Origin: Limnomonas spitsbergensis
Taxonomy: Eukaryota; Chlorophyta; Chlorophyceae; Chlamydomonadales
Assembly (NCBI GenBank): GCA_037349105.1
Contig: JAYJMM010000021.1
Coordinates: forward strand, 620,001-684,000
Length of the DNA: 64,000 nt
Reading direction: 5' to 3'
Position numbers and translations under genes: made by a program. This document shows positions 1 to 9,889 of the stretch, piece by piece. Below the pieces are notes generated by a model, which made no database searches, was not told the DNA's origin, and worked only from the letters and a program-made list of their open reading frames with translations. Numbering within the stretch: position 1 is the stretch's first letter; each line of letters starts with the position of its first letter.

Positions 1-1101
1 GTTTGGTGCTGATCGTACCTGCCTTTTCTAACCCCAAATTTTGAACATTGGTAAATTGGTTACAGATGGTGCCAGGTAAAGATACGGGTATCCTGCAGAT
101 ATTAAAAAAAAAAATGCCATAATGTCATACCGTAGTATCAGTCCGATTTCGTTTTATATTGAATTCGTTTTTTGTTTGGAAACCTTCTAATTAACAAAAT
201 CACACTTTCGTTTTAGTGGTTCGTTTTTCTGATCGGAGGCTGGAAATTTTTACGATCACTGGTTCGTTTTTGCTCCATAACCACTCAAAACGGCAATCAC
301 CGGTTCGTTTTTGTCAAAAAGTTGATTACATTGCAATGAAACGTTCGTTCATGGTCTAAACTCGTCAATTGAGATCCCTGAAGTCGCATAAGCTGGTAGT
401 TCACTCTTCTGTCGTAAAAATGCTACAAACTTGCACCAATAGGACTACAGAGAACGGTAACAGTATGCCAATAAGCAAGGCACACATGCAGTCCACTTGG
501 TCAACAAATTTGACACACAAGATGTCATGGAAGCCATCAAGGGCAGCACACACCTTCAACAACACACGGCAGGCCTTGCTAAATCCGAGTTGCATGGTGA
601 CCTACCGAATGCATTCATGAACCAAGGTGCATGGCTGATTTATTTATTTGTCACCGACATTTGCTGTAACCCTGAAACCTGCACTTGCTGCATCCTACTT
701 GAGGAAGGGGGGGCGGGGGGGCTTGAGGGAGAGCCTGGAGGTGCACTGGCGTAGTGATGGCCCTGCCAGACTTATCCTGCGTTGGCAAGTTATAACTTAA
801 TTTGGTGTACAAGCCTACCACCGGTATCTTGAAAGAGCCTTTCGGGGATCGCTCCACTAGCTACTTGCATTGCATTCAAATGGAAATATAAGCCAAGTGG
901 ATTTGGAAAGTAAGGACGATTTGTCATAGGTTACCCCGGCTAAGTTGTCCTTCGGCCTAGCTCAGTTCACCGGGTTTTGTGCATTGAACTGGCCCGCTTG
1001 TCAGACTGGTATGTTGATCTGAAATCCCTCCTCCCGACCTCTTTCCCTCCAGTGGGGCGATACCTTATCAATATGTTTCAGTGATCGAACTCCTGATCAG
1101 A
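1..1101. other. Left flank without a recognisable gene
   Basis: No exon-like coding stretch was found. Positions 180-320 hold three or four copies of the short motif GGTTCGTTTTT spaced about 50 to 60 bp apart in AT-rich DNA. A G-run occurs near 707-722. The stretch ends at the 4 bp TGGA that precedes the retroelement. Confidence 0.5.
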
Positions 1102-1105
1102 TGGA
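1102..1105. other. TGGA at left edge of retroelement
   Basis: TGGA directly precedes the element start TGTCACGA. The same four bases directly follow the right end at 9297-9300. This is either a 4 bp target-site duplication or a short identity used during recombination-type insertion. Four matching bases alone are weak evidence. Confidence 0.4.
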
Positions 1106-1153
1106 TGTCACGAGGCAGCAGTGAACGTGAAGTTTCACTGCGCACAGAAGACA
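1106..1153 (-). repeat. Split repeat B2 (48 bp)
   Basis: This 48 bp block starts TGTCACGAGG and ends AGAAGACA. It is repeated without visible change at 1959-2006. It forms the outer 3' end of the element in minus-strand orientation. Confidence 0.8.
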
Positions 1154-1956
1154 CTTATTGGAGTGCTAAGTGCCCTTTATAGGGGTTAACTAGCGTGTGC
1201 AGGAGTGATAAACTGCTGGCAGACAGTTTATCCTCGACTAATCCTCGGGTTACTGCACTAACCTTTGATGATTCCTCTCTTACTGTTGACAAAAGTAGCG
1301 AAGTGAACTCGTTCCTGCTGGGGCTAGTTGTACTGAAGCCGACTGTTGACAGTAGGAAATGGTGTGGAACGGACTTGAGAGTCGATCCAGCCGAAGTGAT
1401 GAGAAAGGAGGAGCCGAAGAGGCGACTCTTTGATGAGGAGGATCGGCTGCTGGTGCAGTAAATCGACTTGGTAGCCAGAAAAGGCCTGGGTAGCAGCTCA
1501 CAGTGTCGAATTATAGCCTAGAGATAGAACTGTTGAAGCTCACAGTGTATGGTATAATCGAGAGATAGAGCTGAGATGGATGAAGTAGAGAAGCTGATGC
1601 TAGAGATCACGAATAAGTGTAGTGGTTAACTAGAGATATTCGATCAGTGTAACGATCAGGGCCTATTACTGAATGATGTGGTCTTGGAGAAATAGGATCA
1701 GTGTAGTGTAAACTAGAGATCTCCTATTAGTGCAGTGTCATGGCCTTGATAAGAGGCCGAAATATCACAGTTAGACGTTAATCCCAGAACAGTTTACAGA
1801 TAGCTAGGTGATTCAACTTCGGTATGTTACTTGAGTAAGAAGAGAAGAATGCCTGGAGTTAGCCAGGCATCTTCTAAGTACCACAAACAGATGAAATCCG
1901 AAACCAAAAAGCGGTACAAGCCACCCATACGTGCGGTGCACCCATACGTCGTGACA
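1154..1956 (-). repeat. Split repeat A2 (803 bp)
   Basis: Near-identical to 8494-9296 with no length difference. Changes seen include positions 1206, 1550, 1629, 1740 and 1753. It contains an 88-codon open frame that is the same in both copies and has no recognisable product, so I treat it as repeat DNA and not as a gene. Confidence 0.9.
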
Positions 1957-1966
1957 GCTGTCACGA
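1949..1966. promoter_or_regulatory. 18 bp palindrome at B1/A2 junction, possible recombination site
   Basis: The sequence TCGTGACAGCTGTCACGA is a perfect palindrome. Its left half matches the right end of the element (9289-9296) and its right half matches the left end (1106-1113). Joining the two ends of an excised circle would rebuild much of this site. That makes it a candidate crossover site for a tyrosine recombinase. This is an inference from symmetry. Confidence 0.5.
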
Positions 1967-2006
1967 GGCAGCAGTGAACGTGAAGTTTCACTGCGCACAG
2001 AAGACA
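1959..2006 (-). repeat. Split repeat B1 (48 bp, internal copy)
   Basis: Internal copy of the 48 bp block found at 1106-1153. It is separated from A2 by the two bases GC. On the minus strand it is preceded by a G-run (plus-strand C-run 2009-2017) that resembles a polypurine tract. Confidence 0.8.
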
Positions 2007-2669
2007 CTCCCCCCCCAGTCCGAAATTCAGAAGGCGGAGCAATTATTAATAGAGGACTGTAAAAAGACCCTCTTAATCCTTGAGGTGGGCACAGCCATGC
2101 GAGATTACGCCTGATGTTTTGACATATCATGCACGTCAAAATGCCTCTGTGCCCTCCACTCTAGCACCTCAAGGATTCTTACACGGATAAGCCGTGAGTG
2201 GACCAATTACAGGATGAAAACCCTCGTGGGGAAACCTTGTAAGGTCTTGAGACAATCTACGATGATCCACTGCGATGATCCTCTCTGTCATGGCTCCAAG
2301 ACTCCATGCTCCACGACGCGTCCTTTATTGGCAAGCCTACCAACCCTGACACTCCCCATTTTCCTCCGCATTATGCGCCCGTAACTATCACCTCAGAACT
2401 ACGCATTATGCGTCCCAAACCTCAATCTGCACATCCGCATACCAACCCCCAAATCTCCTTTTTCACACCTCGCTTTATGCGCCCCGGACACTCCCCATTG
2501 CCCCTGCACTCAACTCTCTGATACACTAGACCTGCCAGCGTTAACGCCCCGACTCGGTCTCCTCATTTCCCTTCTGTTGCGCAGATTTCTCACACCAATT
2601 CCTCCCAAGTCCCCGAACTCCCCTCTAATCCCGCTGACTAACCCAACTCACAGATTCGTCTACCACCCA

Positions 2670-4178
2670 CTATCGCAACATGCGCCCCATGACTTCCCTT
2701 GAAGCAAAGACCAGAATCCACACCTTAGCTCCAGCCCCACTTCCTTCCCCAGACCCTCGAGACACCGCCTTAATGGCCACCCTCCCCTGCAACTGTAGTT
2801 GCCAGAGCCACTCAAATCTCGCTGGAGAGCACCTCAGGAAACTAACTGCCACCAAACAGCAGACCACGTGTGGGACTGCGTGTACAGCGACGGCGAGCAC
2901 AATGTCCGCTAGTGCTGCCGCAGGGTGGACAATGATGACGTGGAGGCCGTGATGCTTCCTCAGGAATCGATACGAGGCGGGCTGCATAGGATCCAAATGA
3001 TAATCCGCCCTGCCCGCTGGGTCGTTGCAGTTGGTGATGACACTTGGCCATCGCTCCTCCAGCATGGCAACAGAAACACGGGGCTCAGAACACATAAGCA
3101 CGACGTTGGGGAAGAGACTGAAATCCACAGCGGCGCACAGAACATCGCACTCAATGGCAGATAAAGGCAACCATTCAAGCATGGCAATTCTTGGATCACG
3201 GTTCAGCTCAGTAATGATTAACTCGACTGCAACATCTCGACCTGACCATAATCCTGACATCAGCCACATCAATTCATCGCGGACACCGTCCTTAGTGGTC
3301 CAGTCAGGGAACATCGTGGGTGAACATTGATCAGGTACCGTCGTGAGATGGGTCCTCAACCGCAACGGAAGACGGCTTACCCGGGCTGGCCGACCACTCG
3401 GAGGTCTCGGTGGAACGGTTGCCGTGGCGGGTGCCGCTGACTGAGAGGATTCACCGCCCGGATAGGACGCGTGATCCTCTGGCGGCCTTACCATCACCCG
3501 CGGAGGTGATGGCGGTTCGCGAGCCTGCGCAACGTCGAGTTGCCGGCTGGTCCAGCCCGAGGGCGGAACTGCTGCAAATGCTCGTGGTTCTAATGGCGGC
3601 CGCGGCCGTAGGGCCGGCCGCGGCGCAGGGCTCAGCCAAGGTGCAGCTGGCGGCCGTGGCGCTGGCAGCGGTGGCAATGGGCTGACCTTCTGCGGCTTGA
3701 GCGACACCCTTTTGGCTCTGGGCTTCCCCTCGGTCATGGCATGCTCCCTTAGCGTCAGTAGGGCTGGGGTGCCAGCACCAAGTGCCTTGCACTGCTCGCA
3801 GACCCAACTGCCCTTCGGAACCCTGCTCAAAGGTGGATTCATGCAGTAAGTAGGGCAACCTCGGTTACATGAATCACAAAGGACAAGCAGCCTGTCAACA
3901 TCCGGCAGCAGACACATCTCACACGGCGTATCCAAAGAAGGGCGCAGGTATTGCAAAGACAGCCCTCTCGGTACACGCTGAAGTCCCCCCCCAGGCATGC
4001 GCTTGTGCAACTGTTGATTGACAGTCCGCTGAAAATGCGATGATCGCCTTAAGATCCTGCGGCGTTCAGTGGCCGTACTCTGGTCTAGACTATCTGGGTC
4101 AGGGTGCTGCAAGTACTGCATGACAGCAGAGTCCAGCCAGACATCTAGATGGTTCAAGGGGTCAGGGCAGTTACACAA
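2670..4178 (-). CDS. Retroelement protein with PHD finger and degenerate methyltransferase-like domain
   Basis: This is the longest frame of the retroelement, about 502 codons. The listed 5' end is a TTG and not an ATG. The frame stays open upstream to a possible splice acceptor near 4215, so the true start is unknown. Residues 86-130 form a PHD-type zinc finger with Cys 86, 89, 101, 104, 112, 127 and 130 and the typical NPPLSRVPKGSW stretch, but the usual His is Pro109. A proline-rich middle follows. From about residue 285 there is a region starting DWTTKDGVRDELM that looks like a Rossmann-type DNA methyltransferase with an eroded catalytic motif. That assignment rests on overall pattern and memory of DIRS elements, which carry a Dam-like domain. 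The role in the element is unknown. Confidence 0.6.
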   Translation of the reverse strand: MCNCPDPLNHLDVWLDSAVMQYLQHPDPDSLDQSTATERRRILRRSSHFQRTVNQQLHKRMPGGGLQRVPRGLSLQYLRPSLDTPCEMCLLPDVDRLLVLCDSCNRGCPTYCMNPPLSRVPKGSWVCEQCKALGAGTPALLTLREHAMTEGKPRAKRVSLKPQKVSPLPPLPAPRPPAAPWLSPAPRPALRPRPPLEPRAFAAVPPSGWTSRQLDVAQAREPPSPPRVMVRPPEDHASYPGGESSQSAAPATATVPPRPPSGRPARVSRLPLRLRTHLTTVPDQCSPTMFPDWTTKDGVRDELMWLMSGLWSGRDVAVELIITELNRDPRIAMLEWLPLSAIECDVLCAAVDFSLFPNVVLMCSEPRVSVAMLEERWPSVITNCNDPAGRADYHLDPMQPASYRFLRKHHGLHVIIVHPAAALADIVLAVAVHAVPHVVCCLVAVSFLRCSPARFEWLWQLQLQGRVAIKAVSRGSGEGSGAGAKVWILVFASREVMGRMLR

Positions 4179-4988
4179 CTCTTCGTCCTCAGCTGCCAGG
4201 GCCTGGGCTGACTGAAAAATCAGGGAGGATCATGCACAGATCCTGTCATGCAATTCCTGATGCTCCTGATTGCTCTCCCCCCCCAGCTCAGGACCAGGCA
4301 TGGCTTCAACCGAAGTCGTGAAAGAAATGGGCCCGCGGTCACAGGTGAGACGGATGGCAAGACCAGTTGCTATCAAGTGACTCACTGAGTTCGCGTCAAA
4401 TGCACTGCCAGTCAGGTTGTGCCTGGCCCGGCAAAAGAAATACCTGGCGCTGCAGTGTAATTATCCATGTAACCCATGCAGCGTTCTCTCTCCAAAATAG
4501 TGAGGTCAGATAGGCCGCGGTCACTGTCGATTACCAGTCCCTGACCAGCAGGGCCGAGCCAGCGCTCCAGGTGCGCTGTAAGCCCATGAGTGCTCAGCGG
4601 CAAAGTCGTCCTTCAAGGAAACACTGCCACCCACTTGGAGTAGCACTCGATCGCTTTCGACGCGAGATCTGCGGGGAAGGGATGAACCGGGGACATAGCT
4701 TGAGTCAAGACTCATAAGATTATTTAAACATGAGCCATGTGGACACAGCTTGGTCATGGACATGGTGAGGTTTTGGAGCTCCACTCCATCTAAGCAACCT
4801 GCCAAGGCCGCCCAGACCAACTGCTGGCGGTTGGGACACTATTTCCTGAAAGCGTGGTCCAAATACATGTCGGGTTAAAAGCGCTCAGAGCGCTAGTCAG
4901 GTTGTGGGACTATTGAAGGAGAACATGTCAGACATAGCAGCGCACACGGAGTGGGACGGGGGTCTACAACACGGAACATCCATAACCC
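4179..4988. other. Retroelement internal region, no firm feature
   Basis: Short frames only. The stretch separates the PHD ORF from the AGATCT satellite. A C-run occurs at about 4277-4284. Nothing here resembles reverse transcriptase or recombinase. Confidence 0.4.
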
Positions 4989-5860
4989 TTGAGATCTGCA
5001 AGTCAAGATCAGCATCACAGCAGATCTGAAGGCAAGATCTGTATCACTACAGATCTAATATCAGGAGCTGCAAGTCAAGTCCCTCAGGTCAAGATCTGCA
5101 TCGTTGCATATCTGCAAGTAACGATCTGCAAGCCAGAATATAATTTACAGGCAATGTCAAGATCTGTACCACAACAGATTTGCAGTTTACTCGCGAAGTC
5201 AAGATCTGCAATACAACAGATCGGCAAATGCATGATGTGCAAGTCAGGATCTGAATCACTGCAAATCTACTTATCTGGATCTGCAAGTCATAACATGCGG
5301 GTCAAGATCTGCATCATTAACGATCTGCAAGGCAAGATCTGTATCACAACAGATCTACTATCAGGAGCTGCAAGTCAAGTCCCTCAGGTCAAGATCTGCA
5401 TCGTTGCAGATCTGTAAGTCAAAGACCTGCAAGTCAGAATTTAATTTACTGGCAATGTCAAGATCTGCACCACAACAGATTTGCAGTTTACCGGCGAAGT
5501 CAAGATCTGCAACACAGCAGATCGGCAATTCAGCAGATCGGCAATGCATGATCTGCAAGTCAGGATCTGAATCACTGCAAATCTACTTATCTGGATCTGC
5601 AAGTCATAACATGCGGGTCAAGATCTGCATCATTAAAGATCTGCTAGTCAGAAAATCCAGCACAAGCGAACAGCAAGACTGCGATATACAGCACTCGAGA
5701 TCCACATCACTCGAGATTTGCAGATCAAGATCTGTACTGGAGGTCTACACCGCTCAAGATCTGTAGGTCCCGATCTGCAACACTGGGCATCTGTAATGTC
5801 AGATCTGCAACATGCAATCAGGACATGCAAGTCAGGTCTGGAAGCGCTCAAGGCATGCGT
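4989..5860. repeat. AGATCT-rich satellite inside the retroelement
   Basis: The motif AGATCTGCA or a close relative recurs every 20 to 40 bp. A higher-order tandem repeat is also visible: about 300 bp from 5041 recurs from 5341, with changes. It lies between the PHD ORF and the gag-like ORFs, where an autonomous element would carry its pol region. Confidence 0.8.
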
Positions 5861-6363
5861 GTGAATATACGAACAATTAAATCACAGGAGACTCGGAACT
5901 CTTGGTGAGCATGCGAGCAGAACTCAGGTGGCTAGTGGCTACGCCAATACCGATCATGGTGAACGACCAATAGTCAGCGCCACACGCCGTTGCGCCGGCG
6001 CTGATAACCTTGTCTCCTCAGTTGACCGTGACGACCATGATGGCACCAGCCCCCGTAGCTGCCACGTCCGCTGTGCAAGATCCCGCACCAGCAGTAGGTC
6101 CGCTGATCAGTTGGCTCTGTGCATGGGAGCAACATTTTTTTTATTCATTTTTTTCTTCCAGAATAAAATGCAAGTAGACAAGAAATCAGGACAGACCTAC
6201 TGTCCCCCCCCAACCTGAGCCAAGCACATCGTTGGAGAGGGTTGCAAGCAATAAGGGCAAGACGGATTTCCTGGAAATAAAATAAAAGCTACACTCCGTA
6301 TCGCATGTGCAAACAGTCAGGCACATGCTGACAGGTGTGTATAGCGGTGGGACTGGCGCGTGA

Positions 6364-6807
6364 CTAGGCGCATGCTGACAGGTGTACCAGAAATATGATA
6401 TGACAGATCACCGAGCAAGCACCGACACGTGTGAACTGTGAACAACAACGTTGATTACAAGTGTTAAGTGGCAGGTGATCTAGATGGTTGCACTGCAAGA
6501 CAGGTGTGTGATCCCGCATAGGATGGGTAGAAGAGCAAAATATCGGGGAGATCTTTTCAATAACTAGGTGTGACATGCGGAACCCACCACTGAAGTCCTT
6601 TTCAATGGATTGATCATGAGCCACGCTTGGGGCAGGGAACCTGAAGAACCCACATACCTCAAGCTGGCAGTGAACTTGCTTAAACCATAGAAAGCATCGG
6701 CTTTCCACATTACCGGAGGTGCGGCTTGCGTCGATCACCCGCGGCCAGGACGTCTCGTCCCGCATGGGGAAGGGGAGACCATGCCTTGAAGGGGGCAGAA
6801 GGCACAC
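6364..6807 (-). CDS. Possible frameshifted continuation of the gag-like frame
   Basis: A 147-codon frame overlaps the end of the 334-codon ORF at 6710-7714 in another frame. The upstream frame ends shortly after a basic stretch, so this may be its continuation after one frameshift. It contains several Cys and His residues near its end but no clear zinc knuckle. No product is recognised and it could be a chance frame. Confidence 0.25.
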   Translation of the reverse strand: MCLLPPSRHGLPFPMRDETSWPRVIDASRTSGNVESRCFLWFKQVHCQLEVCGFFRFPAPSVAHDQSIEKDFSGGFRMSHLVIEKISPIFCSSTHPMRDHTPVLQCNHLDHLPLNTCNQRCCSQFTRVGACSVICHIIFLVHLSACA

Positions 6808-7714
6808 ATCTGTGACGCTGGTTGCTCTGGTCTTTCTTGCTCAGACTGCCCTGTCCATCATGTTGGTCGAGGGCACCCTGGCTCTGGGCAAGAAAAGGGA
6901 CAAGCTCATGGTCGTGGTCAGTCAGCATGGCCAGGGCAGAGCATGGGATTATCTGGCCACGCTCACTTGCGGCTTGGCCTGTGTCAGCCCACATCTGCCG
7001 AATCTCCCATTCCCCAATCACGTGTGTGGTGAACAGCGCGAAGCGGGGTGCATCATGCTCAACCTGATCTGCCGACTCACATGGTCGGTGATGGTCCTCG
7101 CTGCGGGGCCCGGGCGCTAGAGCCATATCGTGCGGCACTAGACCACGACCCTCAAAGAGGGGGTTTTGCCATTCAAACCACGGCTCACCTCTCTGAGAAC
7201 TTGTGGGGGTCCCCCCCGCAGTTATGAACGACACCTCACCTTCGGTGCGCAAGCCACACAACTTTGTGACTAGATCTGAGGTGACCCCACAGGACCCCGG
7301 TAATTCCATGAACAGCTCATTCCTTACCGGGTTCTCATCGGCGGGGAATCCAAGATATGTTTTGGTGATTTGCATGCTTCCACCCGGGTCATACTGATGG
7401 GAACCTCGGTTAGGGGTCTGACTCACGTCAGTGGTGTTGTCCATGCCCCCCCCAAGCATTCCCTTCACCTGTTGTGCCAGAAAAGACCAGACATCAGGAG
7501 ACTCGGGGATGGAGGTAGAGCAACGTGCCGTACCAGCTCCGGATCCAACCTCTTGACCCTCTCCTGAGACCCGGCATGCACCCACAAACGAGGGGGTGGG
7601 GGTACATTCTGGAGCAACCAGGTCAGCCGGCGGACGGGATACCGTGGGCGTCGCGTGCTTCACCTCATGCTCGAAGCCCTCGGGTACATGGACAGCAACA
7701 GCTGAGTTGATCAT
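6710..7714 (-). CDS. Gag-like ORF 2 of the retroelement (hypothetical)
   Basis: This 334-codon frame overlaps the end of the coiled-coil ORF (7665-8372) by 50 bases in a different frame. The two could therefore be one protein joined by programmed frameshifting or broken by a mutation. It starts MINSAVAVHVPEGFEHE. The first third is Pro/Ser-rich and the middle is more globular, including GEPWFEWQNPLFEGRG. No domain is recognised. Its position next to repeat A1, the 5' end of the element, suggests a structural gag role. That is inference from position only. Confidence 0.45.
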   Translation of the reverse strand: MINSAVAVHVPEGFEHEVKHATPTVSRPPADLVAPECTPTPSFVGACRVSGEGQEVGSGAGTARCSTSIPESPDVWSFLAQQVKGMLGGGMDNTTDVSQTPNRGSHQYDPGGSMQITKTYLGFPADENPVRNELFMELPGSCGVTSDLVTKLCGLRTEGEVSFITAGGTPTSSQRGEPWFEWQNPLFEGRGLVPHDMALAPGPRSEDHHRPCESADQVEHDAPRFALFTTHVIGEWEIRQMWADTGQAASERGQIIPCSALAMLTDHDHELVPFLAQSQGALDQHDGQGSLSKKDQSNQRHRCVPSAPFKAWSPLPHAGRDVLAAGDRRKPHLR

Positions 7715-8372
7715 GTAAGTTGCGCTGCCTGACTGGTGAAATCCAGCCGTTTTCGAGGACTCCTGCCTGCAAGGTCATTGCTGGGAGGGAGGTCTGATCC
7801 CCACCGGCCGCGGGTGCAACCTTGGCAACGGCAGTTACAGGTGACGAAAGTGCACTGCAACAATCGTCCAGTGCAACGAGGTATGCAGGGTTATCGACTA
7901 GCTGGTCAATCCTCTGCATGCCCTCGTAATGAGTCTGAGTCACTTTCAGAGGGGTCCGTGCCAGCCTTTCATCCGCACTACAGATCAGTTGATCCCTCAG
8001 CCTTCTCTCATATGCACGAGCTTGCTGTTTGGCCACATGAGCTTGCTGCTCGTTCGCACGAGCTTGCTGCTCGGCTGCATGAGCTTGCTGCTCGGCCGCA
8101 CGCTCGGCCGCACGTCGCAGTGTGTCAAGACGACACATTTCACGGTAACGTTGTTGGACTGCTTCAGCATGAAGTGCTTCAGCTCCAGCCTGTTTCCTTG
8201 CCTTATCAGCATTCTGTGCCATCAGTCTTTTGGCGACGTGCCTAGCTGTCAATGCCTGATCATTGGCTATCGACTGCTGAATAAATTGCTCGGCCTCTGT
8301 GAGAGGCTTAGACTCTTGTAAAGGAGGCTCCCTCCCATGGGTAGAATCGGAATTCATCCAGGGGTTGAACAC
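7665..8372 (-). CDS. Gag-like coiled-coil ORF 1 of the retroelement
   Basis: A 235-codon frame with an ATG start, the first ORF after repeat A1 in element orientation. Residues about 25-150 are strongly helical and rich in Ala, Gln, Arg and Glu. They contain a run of seven-residue-like units of the type AAEQQAHA, ANEQQAHV and AKQQARA, which predicts a coiled coil and oligomerisation. This is typical of gag-type capsid precursors but not diagnostic. The unit repeat is visible in the DNA at 8030-8110 as GCTTGCTGCTCG-like repeats. The C-terminus runs into the second gag-like frame. Confidence 0.55.
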   Translation of the reverse strand: MFNPWMNSDSTHGREPPLQESKPLTEAEQFIQQSIANDQALTARHVAKRLMAQNADKARKQAGAEALHAEAVQQRYREMCRLDTLRRAAERAAEQQAHAAEQQARANEQQAHVAKQQARAYERRLRDQLICSADERLARTPLKVTQTHYEGMQRIDQLVDNPAYLVALDDCCSALSSPVTAVAKVAPAAGGDQTSLPAMTLQAGVLENGWISPVRQRNLHDQLSCCCPCTRGLRA

Positions 8373-8493
8373 GAAATTGGGATATGTTTGCTCTTATCGC
8401 TCACTTTTCGGCAACAGAACACGATCAGGAACCTTATTTCCGGTTTTTACTCGCCAGCAGATTCGAAGTGATGCGAACCTGGATTCATCTCTT

Positions 8494-9296
8494 CTTATTG
8501 GAGTGCTAAGTGCCCTTTATAGGGGTTAACTAGCGTGTGCAGGAGCGATAAACTGCTGGCAGACAGTTTATCCTCGACTAATCCTCGGGTTACTGCACTA
8601 ACCTTTGATGATTCCTCTCTTACTGTTGACAAAAGTAGCGAAGTGAACTCGTTCCTGCTGGGGCTAGTTGTACTGAAGCCGACTGTTGACAGTAGGAAAT
8701 GGTGTGGAACGGACTTGAGAGTCGATCCAGCCGAAGTGATGAGAAAGGAGGAGCCGAAGAGGCGACTCTTTGATGAGGAGGATCGGCTGCTGGTGCAGTA
8801 AATCGACTTGGTAGCCAGAAAAGGCCTGGGTAGCAGCTCACAGTGTCGAATTATAGCCTAGAGATAGAACTGTTGAAGCTCACAGTGTAGGGTATAATCG
8901 AGAGATAGAGCTGAGATGGATGAAGTAGAGAAGCTGATGCTAGAGATCACGAATAAGTGTAGTGGTTAGCTAGAGATATTCGATCAGTGTAACGATCAGG
9001 GCCTATTACTGAATGATGTGGTCTTGGAGAAATAGGATCAGTGTAGTGTAAACTAGAGATCTCCTATTAGTGCAGTGTCCTGGCCTTGATAACAGGCCGA
9101 AATATCACAGTTGGACGTTAATCCCAGAACAGTTTACAGATAGCAGGGTGATTCAACTTCGGTATGTTACTTGAGTAAGAAGAGAAGAATGCCTGGAGTT
9201 AGCCAGGCATCTTCTAAGTACCACAAACAGATGAAATCCGAAACCAAAAAGCGGTACAAGCCACCCATACGTGCGGTGCACCCATACGTCGTGACA
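8494..9296 (-). repeat. Split repeat A1 (803 bp)
   Basis: This is the 5' terminal repeat of the element in minus orientation and matches 1154-1956 over its whole length. It is not followed by the 48 bp B block, unlike A2. That is what distinguishes the element from an ordinary LTR retrotransposon. Confidence 0.9.
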
Positions 9297-9300
9297 TGGA

Positions 9301-9889
9301 AGCCCCACCAAGCCATAAGGGCTCATCCCCCTCCCCTCCAATGAGTTAGCAATCGTGAGGTAGACTCCCATACACCCCCCTGCCCCCACTTAACCTCTTG
9401 AAAGCGCCGAAGTGTTGTCGTATCGTCGACGAAGTAGCATAGGAGGCCAAATCGCTAGCTGCCTATGCAGGCAGCTGGGATCTGACAGTCAGCGGCGGAT
9501 GACAGCGCCTCGACAACCTAGCCTCGTTTATCCTCGATAGCAGGGCCAAGTCATGATTCATGAATATTGATAAGGAGCATAGAAAGTAGCTGGCAGCCGG
9601 CGCGTCCTCATACACCCCAGGCCTATCAACAGATCTTTGAGACACAAACGTAGTGTTATACTGTTACGCCCCCCTGTTTCACTTGACCCCCTTACGAGCC
9701 GTTAATCTTTCCCCATCAGTATTTAAAATTAAAAAGGACATCCGCACAAGCGAATTGAATGTCACCACAAGGTAAATGGCTTTTAAAGGACCATGCAACC
9801 ACATGCAGCACAGAAGTCGTATGTTAGACCCCCCTGGTTAGATCTGCTAATGCAGGTTCGTGCACATAAAGCCGCATGACAACGCCATG
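9301..9889. other. Right flank of retroelement, no gene seen
   Basis: Unique-looking DNA after the element. It contains a short inverted repeat around 9460-9480 (AGCTGCC and GGCAGCT). No coding signal. Confidence 0.4.

Larger units (their letters stand above)
1106..9296 (-). mobile_element. Non-autonomous PAT/DIRS-like retroelement with split direct repeats
   Basis: Read on the minus strand, the order is an 803 bp repeat A1 (9296-8494), an internal region, a 48 bp repeat B1 (2006-1959), two bases, A2 (1956-1154, 803 bp) and B2 (1153-1106, 48 bp). This A1-internal-B1-A2-B2 order is the split direct repeat arrangement known from PAT-like elements, such as TOC1 of Chlamydomonas and Kangaroo of Volvox. 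A1 and A2 have equal length and differ at about eight positions that I could see (about 1 percent), so the insertion is young. The ends are TGTCACGA and TCGTGACA, inverted copies of each other, and TGGA flanks both sides. Inside are a coiled-coil and gag-like ORF pair, an AGATCT-rich satellite and a PHD-finger ORF. I saw no reverse transcriptase, RNase H or tyrosine recombinase, so it probably moves with enzymes from another element. The alternative is an LTR element rearranged by recombination. Confidence 0.75.

Noticed and set aside
1195..1461. 88-codon ORF repeated at 8535-8801
   Set aside because: It is part of the 803 bp terminal repeat, identical in both copies, with no product signal.
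3451..3858. 135-codon minus-strand frame inside the PHD ORF
   Set aside because: Shadow frame of the proline-rich part of the larger ORF.
1154..9296. Ordinary LTR retrotransposon with 803 bp LTRs
   Set aside because: The 803 bp repeats do not have TG...CA at both ends. The extra 48 bp blocks occur in the split order B-A-B on one side only, which fits PAT/DIRS-like structure better. Not fully excluded.
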